From contig NC_054548.1 of assembly GCF_017654505.1 (NCBI RefSeq), positions 25,230,870 through 25,294,869 on the forward strand: a stretch of 64,000 nucleotides of DNA, in the 5' to 3' direction. How positions within the stretch are numbered: the stretch's first letter is position 1; every line of letters starts with the position of its first letter. Both the position numbers and the translations under genes were made by a program. The notes under the pieces were generated by a model that had not been told where the DNA came from, did no database searches, and was given only the letters and a program-made list of their open reading frames with translations. Positions 55,335 through 64,000 of the stretch are shown here, piece by piece. The DNA is from Polyodon spathula (lineage: Eukaryota; Chordata; Actinopteri; Acipenseriformes; Polyodontidae).

Positions 55335-57950
55335 TATATATCTATATGTGATTATATATATACACGCGCGCACACACACACGAGTTTAACACAGTATTGA
55401 TGTGTTATTTGGTCTGTACACCATTGTGTTTGTACTTTGTATATCAATCAAAACAAAATAATAATAAAGCTCTGCTGTAGGCTAGCGGTGCTCAAACCAC
55501 GTTTTATATCAGCTGCAGTGGATCTCCCGAACATTCAGCAGCCCAATTAGGGTAATGTTTACATTCCATTGAATTGTGGTTCATGTGGCAGATGTGCAAC
55601 ACTTAATACAAGGTAACCTTTATAGTGTTATAATGACAATTTCATACCAGTAACAGGATGCAGTACACTCCACGCAGAAAACACTATTTTAAAGAAGCAG
55701 TAAATACAATTTTAGAACGCATTCTTCTGCCCCTTGCTGGCTTCAGAAGCGTTTCCATTGCTCTCCTCGTCATTGCCCTGTTGAAGCTGCAGTTAAATGT
55801 ACAGCTTTCATTTGCTAGACAGAGAGAATCTCAGAATTATAATTATGTGAAATGTCATCATTGCAAATGTATAGACACACTACAATGAAGTGGTACCTCA
55901 TGAGATTTATGTGTTAGGGTTTCTTTAGGTACTAGAGGGTTGTACCCTGTAGCGTACAATCACTTTAGTGAAGCTGTTGCCCGTCTCAGAATGTTTGCAA
56001 TCATTTTGATTGACTCTGTTGCTCCAAAATTGAGAATTAATCATTATTCAATATAGCTGTCTAAAATAGATTTTGAGTGAAAATGAAGAAAAAAGAGACA
56101 TGTACTATCTGTTTTTTTTTTTAATTTTTGAAAGGAAAGGTTTACATAAAAAACATTACAGAGTTCATCGAACTAAATATACAGTATATGCTGGTAAAGA
56201 TGTGATTGGCTGTACAGTAAATGCACTGCATTTGTGTAACTGCATCAGTATACTGTACACACTTGAAAAGGGTTCCTGACATAAAGAACCTAATATTCCT
56301 ACCCTCTACTTTAGAGCCTTTATGAACCCTTATATCCTCGGTGAACCTGGCCGGGGCATTCTTCAGCAAGTTATTGCGTTTCAGAATGTTGCATTGCATG
56401 GAGGCATATGTCCAGCTGTCAGGATTCAGAATGTACTTATTTACATGTGAATACATGGCACATAGGTCATGGAGATTTACTTGTTCACGCTAATGGCTGT
56501 AACATTGCATTCACAGCTGTGGCAGTGGATGTACAATGCTGACATTTGTTGGGTTCTATATGGAACCAATAAACCATATTGAGGGGGTCTCAATTTCATG
56601 CTCCATATTTTTAAGTTTCCAAAAGGTGTGCGATTGATGAAAATCATAATGCTTGTATAAAAGTGAAATACTGACTGCTGAATCTTACAGACCCCGCGTA
56701 CTCATCTGGATCAAAAGAGAGGCACGGTTTGCAGTTGTACCGCACTTAGGAATATTTCATCTACTGCCAGCAACCTAACGACCCTTGTGGTCCTCTGTCA
56801 GTGAGCAGACTGTGCACAACACAGGCTCTGAGAGCTGGCATAACATCTGTATAATAATAGAATGCAAACAAGTAGTGTAACAGGGAGTGGTGGGCTTACA
56901 CATTGAACTGCCATGTTTAACTGAGGATAGAGAAGACACAGATATGGAACCAGGTAAAGGTCTGGGGTGAAGGGAAACAACTGCATTCTGATCCTTGGGC
57001 CATGTTTCTTGGTTTTCCTGGTTAAAGGCGGACACATTCTTTAGAAGCAGATCTGTTGTGTCCTTATAAATCATGCACAGCATGTTTTTGGTGTTGGGAC
57101 TTAGGATGCATTTTTGTGGCTGTGTTACTGCTGCCTGCTTTTCTTCTTTTTGAAGGATGTGAGTGTAATCAGAGGTTGCATTTTTTAGTTTATTGATGTG
57201 CAAGTGCAGTAGGATAGTGCTGTGGCCTAAGATGTTGGCGTCAGGAAGGTAGACTCAGACATGGAAGCCGTAGTGAAAGCACTAGAGCACACATTTATTA
57301 CAACCAAATGGAAACAAAAAGAACAATAAACAAAAAGGGCACAATGGCCAAAATAAAGAGTTAAACACAAAACACAACAAGGAATATATATATTTTTGCA
57401 TCACAAATTAAAAAAGCAAGCCACAGATGCGTAAATGCAGTGGTAGTCGTGACAGTAACATACTGTACTGTGATGTCATTTTAATTCAAAGGCCATTACA
57501 CGTAACACCGTGCGGCAGTTAAACTAGGCACCCCCACGAGATGATTGCTTCTCAAGTATACTGTAGTAAAATAGAATTCTGCAGCCTTGAGTAAACACAA
57601 GTCATAACCTTGATCGTATAACAAGCTGCTTACCCATGAGGACTTGTTTTGATGTATTGTCCTCAGTGATTGAGCACCACTGACATCTGTATACTGTATT
57701 TAAACTGCTGATGGCATGCTTTTGCTAATTGTAAAGTGACAGAGTGGCCAAGGGCAGTGTAAATTATCAGGCTGGAGTCTTGATTTACAGTTTGAAACGG
57801 GTGTTGGTTTTATTTTTCTTTCACTGCAGTGGTGAAACAACCACTAATAAAACAAACAAAATAAACCTAGCTTTCAGTTGGAGCACTATGTAAACAATAC
57901 AGTACTTTGTGTGGAACAAACACTAGATCTCTTACTCATGTTTTGGTTTC

Positions 57951-58022
<72 letters not shown>

Positions 58023-60204
58023 TTTCTTCTCTATACCCAATCAGACAGTTAACCAATTGACCATTATCCTCAATTCGTTAAGGAAAAGCAGCTGTGGATT
58101 TTTCGTGGGCGTGCATACATGTGGGAACTCGTTCTTATTCTCATACTAGCAAACTGATTCTGCACCACAGTAATCATATCAGTCTGCTTTTAAGAATCAA
58201 CCGCTTATAAGAATCAAATCACCCTATTCAGACACACACTATTTACACTTAGGGTTTTCGACCTGCCACAACAAGGTTAGAAAACAAATATAGGCATATT
58301 ATTTAGGGACAAAAATAAAGCCAACCAAAGTATATCTTGTAACCTGTCCTACTGTATAATAAAGATAACAAATTAATTCCAGTGAATCTCACCTAATATG
58401 AATTACTGTATAACAAACATTATTGTAAAATGTGTATTTGATTTTTGAATGTATTGTTTTTAAAGTATTGATTGACTACATTTACTGATTGCTTTGCCCA
58501 TATATTTATGCTTTTACAGTGTGTTTCAATTCTGCTGTGTCTGCTTGTGCTGTGTCTCTGCATTCTGAGGTCTCAAAAATAGACTGCAAGCGTGTGAATC
58601 ACTGGAAAAGTTATTTCTTGGAGTTTTACAAGAACACGTTGGCGCTTCTTCTCAGTAACCTCAGTAATCACTGCTTTTCTAATAAGTCACATGTGTTGGG
58701 CCTCTGCATTCCTTCCTGTTAACTCTTCAAGTGGTATGCAGAAGTGTGCAAGTGCAGCAATTAAGTATTTGGAAGGAGTACATGGTTAATCTAGTTCATT
58801 AGCAGCCCTCAGATAAATACCACTAAGCAATCAAATGCATGTTTGTCAACCTATGCATATTTTATGTAGGAGGATTTCCTGATTTTTTTTTTTTCTGTTT
58901 GCTTTGTGTACTTTAAAACAAATAGTGGAGAATAACCTTGCCTGATAATATTTTAGCCACTGAAGTTAATTACTGAGCAGCACAAAAAAAACAAACAAAA
59001 AATATCTGACAAAGGAAAAACATAAAATGGAAAACATAAAGTGTCAACTTGAAGAAATACTCTGTATTAGTGAGGTTGAAATCTATCCTTTGAAATTGGC
59101 CATGTAGAAATGAAAACAAAAAAACTCCAAATGCAGGACTTCTCTGGATCAGTTGACGATGGTTTGAGGGATAGTCACATACCGTCAGTCCCTCCAGAAT
59201 AAGTGAAACATGTTGCAGACTTGTCTTGTTTAGCGGTGGCCCTACACCCACATTGACCGTGTTATGGCAGGAGTTACTTATTGGTTGTCCAACTCCTGTA
59301 CACTTTCTGGGAGTCTGAATTTTTGGTCCGCTTGAGATGGAATGACCCACCTGAAATAATTGCCGTCATTCAAGTCAAATTTGAAATAAAATCTGAAAAA
59401 CAGCAAAACAATAAGGGACTGTTCTTATTATAATATGCCTTAAAGGTAGAATAAATCAAGTGTGTAACCATTCTTACCCACGTATCACTTATGTTATTTG
59501 ATTTCCAGTTCTTTTTTGCTTGTTTTTGTGTGGACGCAGTATTGGTTGGTTCATAGCAATATGTTCTCTGCTAAAGACCATTAGAACATGCTTCTAGATA
59601 GTTCCTCACAGGGGCGTTTTTGCTTCGTCACTGGGAGATTAATGGTGAGTGAGACTAATCTGAATATTACCTTCTACACCTGTGTGGCTTCACTGCTGAC
59701 AACTGCATTGTGATTGAATCTAATGTTATTGTTTCATCACAGATGTTTAAGGTGAGACTAACCACACTGATCACGCTTGTACCTTTAGTCTCAAATTGCT
59801 GAACAAAAGGCGAACTAGAAGTGTCTTGTAATGGTATTTATTAGAGAAAATATTGCTCTGAAACATGCTGAGCTCATGGAATGTAGATGAGAAAACTGTT
59901 TTGTACATATTCCCCTCAATGAATTTCCTGTTTGCTTCTTCCTGTACATGCTGAGGAAACACCTGACCCCTAGCAAAGTCATTGGCAGTTGTATTAGGAG
60001 AGTGGGAATGGGACTGAGAAGTAACTTGGTTGGTAATAGTTCATTATTCTCTCCCCTTCAGGACAGTTTGCAAAAAGAAGGAGGACAGCGCTTTGGTTCA
60101 CAATGGCTCTTCTTGTGCTGTCTCTTATCATTCTGGTGTCGGGCCTAGCAGCGGGCGCTTGCACAGGCAACGTGGATGTGGCTGGTTATTACCCAGGGAT
60201 CATT
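54810..60204 (+). CDS. TMEM255B: Transmembrane protein 255B, exons 1-2 (continues beyond window)
   Basis: Exon 1 (54810-54858) encodes MQQPSAPSTVDAVDAA and ends in phase 1 at a GTAAAT donor. Exon 2 (60062-60204) follows a CCCTTCAG acceptor and restores a Gly codon at the junction. It reads QFAKRRRTALWFTM, a hydrophobic span (ALLVLSLIILVSGLAAGA) and then NVDVAGYYPGII, which matches the first membrane segment and the conserved GGYYPG(I/V)I of TMEM255A/B. The family has four predicted membrane spans and a Pro-rich C-terminus; its function is poorly known. The next exon (expected to start LGFGSFLGIIG) was not found before 64000. TMEM255B is preferred over 255A because the gene follows GRK1, as in human. 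The exon 1 call depends on the matching phase and the MQ start. Confidence 0.85.
54928..54965. repeat. (CAA)n followed by an A run
   Basis: About seven CAA/AAC units and then about 16 A residues, at the start of TMEM255B intron 1. This looks like the tail of a retroposed element, but no body was recognised. Confidence 0.85.
55300..55383. repeat. AT/AC microsatellite cluster
   Basis: Interrupted TA runs followed by CGCG and (CA)n in TMEM255B intron 1. Confidence 0.95.
55384..57240. other. TMEM255B intron 1, nothing recognised
   Basis: AT-rich intron sequence. The longest frames (such as 56775-57203 minus) show no family signature or exon-like borders. Confidence 0.5.
57241..57440 (-). mobile_element. 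Possible antisense LTR fragment
   Basis: The run TTTATTACAACCAAA followed by A-rich words (AACAATAAACAAAAAGGGC, AAAATAAAGAGTTAAAC) resembles the R/U3 part of a fish LTR read backwards. Boundaries and family are unknown. Confidence 0.2.
57737..58150 (-). mobile_element. Possible degenerate antisense LTR containing a (TTTC)n array
   Basis: TGACAGAGTGGCC then GTGTAAATTATCAGGC then GGAGTCTTGATTTACAG loosely parallels the start of the Gypsy LTRs at 34172 and 36976, which also carry a TTTC-rich tract further in. Similarity is weak and no right boundary was found. Confidence 0.25.
57948..58025. repeat. (TTTC)19 microsatellite
   Basis: About 75 bp of nearly perfect TTTC units. The frames through it (SFFLSFFLSFF) are artefacts. 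Confidence 0.98.
58151..60061. other. TMEM255B intron 1, 3' part
   Basis: AT-rich sequence without recognisable exons or repeats before the exon 2 acceptor. Frames such as 58970-59350 (minus) have no supporting similarity. Confidence 0.5.
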
Positions 60205-60441
60205 GTGAGTACCACACATTCTATTTGAGGAAGTAAATAAGGGTTACTGAATGAATACTGAAGGGATGGAAATAAGACTCCCGTTGCATAGCAGTTTGAT
60301 TACTGTGTTTCTATGAGTTTAGTATGATACCTGTGTGTGTTACCTATACACTGGGGCTAATCAAGCATATAATAAAACCTGGAAAGGGTGAAACTCCTAC
60401 ATAATCGGAGTCTTATTTCAATCCGTGAGCCATGATATATA

Positions 60442-62004
60442 CAGTGCCTTGCAAAAGTATTCAGACCCCTGACCAATTCTCTCATATTACTGAATTACAA
60501 ATGGTACATTGAAATTTCGTTCTGTTCGATATTTTATTTTTAAACACTGAAAATAAAAATAAAAAACTGAAATATCTTGCTTGCATAAGTATTCAACCCC
60601 TGTGCTGTGGAAGCTCCCAGTTTGCACCGATGAAAGAAATTGCCCAAACAAGGACATAATTACCTTACCATTGGCCTCCACCTGTGAACCATTAAAGTTG
60701 CTGTCACATATTCTGGATAAAAACCCAACTGTTGAAGGATCATTGGCAAGGCTGTGAATCTGAAGGAAAATGAAGACCAAAGAGCATTCTACAGAAGCTA
60801 GAGATAAAGTAATACAAATGCATAGATTAGGGAAAGGGTACAAAATAATATCCAAGTGTTTGGACATCCCAGTGAGCACAGTTGGATCAATAATCACGAA
60901 GTGGAAGCTGCATCACACCACCCAGGCACTGCCAAGAAAAGGCCGACCCTCAAAACACAGCACTCAAACAAGAAGGAGACTTGTGAGAGAAGCCACAGAG
61001 AGGCCAACAATCACTTTGAAGGAGCTACAGAGTTCAGTGGCTGGGAGTGGAGTAATGGTGCACCAGTCAACCATATCAAGAGCTCTGCATAACACTGGCC
61101 CGCATGGGAGGGTGGCAAGAAAGAAGCCATTACTCAAAAAGTATCATCTGAAAGCATGTCTGGAGTTTGCCAGAAAGCATGAGAGTGACCCAGCTGCGAT
61201 GTGGGAAAAGGTTTTGTGGTCAGATGAGACCAAGACAGAGCTTTTTGGCCAAAACTCAAAGCGCTATGTGTGGCGCAAACCTAACACTGCCCATGCCTCA
61301 AGAACACCATCCCTACAGTGAAGTATGGTGGTGGCAGCATCATGCTGCGGGGATGCTTCTCATCACCAGGGACTGGGCATCTTGTTACAACTGAAGGAAG
61401 AATGGAGCAAAATACAGGAAAATACTGCAAGAGAATCTGCTTCAGTCCACTAAAAACCTGAAGCTTGGTGGGAAATTCACCTTTCAGCAGGACAATGATC
61501 CCAAGCACAAGGCCAAAGCAACATTGGAGTGGCTCAAGAACAAAAAGGTGAATGTCCTACAGTGGCCCAGTCAAAGTCCTGATCTCAATCCCATTGAGAA
61601 TCTGTGGCACTATTTGAAAATTGCGGTCCACAAGCGTCGTCCAACCAACCTGAACAACCTGGAGCAAATCTGCCAAGAAGAATGGGCCAAAATCACTCCG
61701 ACACTGTGTGCAAAGCTGGTACATACTTACCCCAAAAGACTTAAAGCTGTTATTGCAGTGAAAGGTGGCTCTACCAAATATTAATGTGTGGGGGTTGAAT
61801 ACTTATGCAAGCAAGATATTTCAGTTTTTTTATTTTTCTTAAAAATATTTCCCAACATAAAACCAATGTCACCTTACAATAATTGATTCTGAGTTTCAGT
61901 GTTTTAAAATAAAATATCGAACAGAACGAAATTTCAGTGTACCATTTGTAATTCAGTAATATGAGAGAATTGGTCAGGGGTCTGAATACTTTTGCAAGCC
62001 ACTG
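60442..62004 (+). mobile_element. Full-length Tc1-like transposon with long terminal repeats
   Basis: The left end CAGTGCCTTGCAAAAGTATT and the right end (complement CAGTGGCTTGCAAAAGTATT) form inverted repeats that stay nearly identical for about 100 bp, through GACCAATTCTCTCATATTAC and GAAATTTCGTTCTGTTCG. A TA precedes the left end at 60440-60441. It lies in TMEM255B intron 2 in the sense direction. The transposase is frameshifted. Confidence 0.95.
60770..61784 (+). pseudogene. Tc1-like transposase (frameshifted)
   Basis: The first 183 codons are intact from ATG 60770: HTH region (KIISKCLDIPVSTVGSIITKW), GRPSKHSTQTRRR linker, a second HTH (VMVHQSTISRAL) and VLWSDETKTELFGQNS with the first catalytic Asp. 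The frame then shifts near 61300 to [21 protein letters not shown] and hits a stop near 61450. The second Asp region (FTFQQDN-like, about 61485) and the C-terminal 86 codons with [19 protein letters not shown] and the catalytic Glu lie in further frames. All three catalytic positions can still be seen, but not in one frame. Confidence 0.93.
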
Positions 62005-62015
62005 TGTATATATAT

Positions 62016-62499
62016 TGTGAGATAGCAGGGAGGGGGTTAAAATCGTTCCCTGCTAAAAACCTTGTGAGAATGCACATTTGGGTGTTGTGGGGTTTAATTG
62101 GGTAATTGTTTTATTGTTTAGTAATCCCCTGCACCTGGTGGTAATTGTAAATTAGAGCCAGGTGCAGGGTATTTGAGAGGCCGCCAGCCTGTTCCAGGCT
62201 GCTGCTGAGAGAAGAGCCCGACTGTTTGAGTGAGCAGTCGTATCGAGGTATTGTGTGAGGGTGTGTTTTTTGAATTTTTGTGGCAGGTAAACGGTTTAGC
62301 TGTCCTGCGTGATAGTTAGGTTCCTGTTTATGTTTAGTGAGTGCTCCAAATAGGAGCTAGGTGTTTGTTTTCTGTTTATTTCATTTTGTGTTTATTAAAA
62401 GTGCGCGTGAACGCTGTTTCAGTACAATCCTGTGTGTGTTGGGTCGTGATTCGGAAGGGAGAACCCATGAGAGCCTCTGTGGCAAGCAAAAAGGTGACA
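62016..62499 (+). mobile_element. Probable solo LTR abutting the Tc1 element
   Basis: The block starts TGTGAGATAGCAGGG and ends AAGGTGACA, with an ATTAAA at 62394-62399 about 100 bp before the end and a GC-richer U3 containing GCACCTGG/CCAGGTGC inverted words. Flanks are TATAT and ATATA; a target duplication cannot be judged inside AT repeats. No coding sequence is present. Confidence 0.55.
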
Positions 62500-62530
62500 A
62501 TATATATATATATATATATACACACACTCC
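62500..62530. repeat. (AT)n-(AC)n microsatellite
   Basis: A short AT run then AC units, directly after the LTR-like block. Confidence 0.9.
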
Positions 62531-64000
62531 AGGCACAGTGCCTTTACCGGATGCGCCACTTGGGAGCCCCTGAGCCATAATGTATTTAATATAGCTTTGA
62601 AATGGAGCTGTGAAAAGACCCCTGTTTAAATTCACTTGCTGTTGATTGTTTCTGTACATTTGTTAACTATCTGCAAACTTTCTGATATCCATTCCAGATG
62701 CAGTATTTAGCAGTAGCAGTACTTCTGCAGTGGGTGTGATGTGTTTGTTTCTCCTGTTTGCCTGTTTTTTTTGTGCATTTTAGAATAACACTTTTGTTTT
62801 ATCTACCTTAAATCATCATCAAACAGATACTCCATGCACTCCCCTGCGGCATTCTTCTGAGATGTGAATATCCTTGCCCACCTCCATTACAGGGCTAGCC
62901 CTTGCAGTGTGCAGGACACCGAGCATGTGGGGGGCAGAGCCGGGGAGGGGGGTGGGGGGGATTACAGCTGAGCTTCATGAGTCTGACCATCTGCTTAGGC
63001 AGGGCAAGAGATGAATAAAACAACGTGACAGTGAAAAGCAATGCAAGGACTTAGACGTGCTGTAAAACATAGAGTATGCTGCATCAGCAGGAAGGCAAAA
63101 ACAAATCTATATAAGGAACAGGGGCTTTAACTTTTCATACAGATTTCCTATTGAAATTGCTTCCTGTTCTGATTATAGGAGCATATTTTATGCTCGATTA
63201 TCTTACTGTTTGGATAAAAAATGTAAATGACTGCTGAGTAAATGTATTCTTAGACCGTGACTGTAAATGATATAGTGAACAACCTGCTGGTATGCTAAAT
63301 TATTCATATTGATAATACTGAATATTCATAAGACTTCATGCATGTAAAAAACATGTATAATAAGACCTTCTGTTGGGCTCTGAAAAATATGCTAATAGCT
63401 TTGCAATAAAAGTACACTTCACGCAATTACATTGTGGTTTTTCATGTGCTTCTTCTAAAGCCTGCACCTGTTCACAGTTATTTTTCATTTTGAAGTCCGA
63501 AGCTGTCAGTGTTTATGGTCCCCAGGTGTCCCTAACTAGAGAATCAATTTGCAGGTCTGTCTGCGTGGCGCTCCTGAGGCACAGGCGCTGTAAAAGACTG
63601 CATGTAGATCAACACAAACCCCAAAGAAGCATTTCAACTCGGGGATGATCACAGGGGCTTCGCTTTGGCTGATATTTCACATGAAAACAAGATCGTGGAT
63701 AGTATAGAAGAGATCTCTGTTTAAAAGGGAAGGCGTTATCACTCCTATTGTATAGCAGTTTCACTCATTCCAGATTTTTAAATGAGCCTGATTAGCCACA
63801 GTGTATAGGCAACAAGCTCAGGCATGTCTTATTAAACTCATAGTAAAACCAGGAATGGATCAAACTGCAATGGGTCTTATTACCTTCCTTGATATAACCA
63901 AGATGCTTACAGAAAAAACATCTTTTGTGTTTTTTTTTTTCTTGGGTAATTTTGGTTAACTGAATATGCTGTTTGCATTTTTAATTCAGTTATTGTGTAT
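62531..64000. other. TMEM255B intron 2 continuing past the window
   Basis: No exon with the expected conserved third-exon sequence was found. A G-rich stretch at 62930-62960 and AT-rich sequence make up the rest. Short frames here have no similarity. Confidence 0.5.

Noticed and set aside
56775..57203. 142-codon minus-strand frame in TMEM255B intron 1
   Set aside because: No recognisable domain, no splice or promoter support, length compatible with chance.

Overview
The window is vertebrate nuclear DNA and carries four spliced genes in the order TFDP1 (+), ATP4B (-), GRK1 (+), TMEM255B (+, first two coding exons only). This matches human 13q34, where GAS6 follows. The genes were assembled exon by exon from protein similarity, GT-AG splice sites and matching codon phase. 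ATP4B (291 codons) and GRK1 (564 codons) are complete and undamaged. TFDP1 lacks only its first few residues, whose exon lies outside the window or was not found.

The host is most likely a ray-finned fish. The evidence is the dense Tc1/mariner content, Ty3/Gypsy elements with SCAN-like Gag, tRNA-derived SINEs with fish-type tails, piggyBac-like MITEs and long AT/GT microsatellites. One SINE (about 42.7 kb) and the retained gastric proton-pump subunit would suit a sturgeon or paddlefish. That placement rests on memory of repeat families and is an inference.

Layout: 1-1119 holds the 3' end of a Gypsy element (RNase H, then LTR). 1120-5172 holds repeats, including a Tc1 relic. 5173-23640 is TFDP1, whose introns contain a piggyBac-like MITE, a solo LTR with target-site duplication, a nested inverted repeat, a probable hAT element with a 10-N gap nearby, and a tandem array of about 450 bp units. 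23640-26250 is intergenic with a Tc1-type relic. 26256-33250 is ATP4B on the minus strand. 34167-37649 is a Gypsy element with both LTRs and a 5-bp duplication but a shortened interior. 37657-39277 is a full-length dead Tc1 element. 41011-41360 holds a long perfect-type hairpin and a CRX-type site upstream of GRK1 (41635-48652). 51.4-52.1 kb holds a non-LTR reverse transcriptase relic. 54810-60204 holds TMEM255B exons 1 and 2. 60442-62004 is a Tc1 element with terminal repeats of about 100 bp, and a probable solo LTR abuts it at 62016-62499.

The four genes do not form one pathway. TFDP1 is a cell-cycle transcription factor, ATP4B is the beta subunit of the gastric H+,K+-ATPase, GRK1 is rhodopsin kinase of photoreceptors, and TMEM255B is a membrane protein of poorly known function. 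The most unusual signal is in the mobile DNA. Two different Gypsy elements both end in RNase H directly followed by the 3' LTR with no integrase after it, and one has a SCAN-like Gag. That combination points to the Gmr1-type group with Copia-like pol order.
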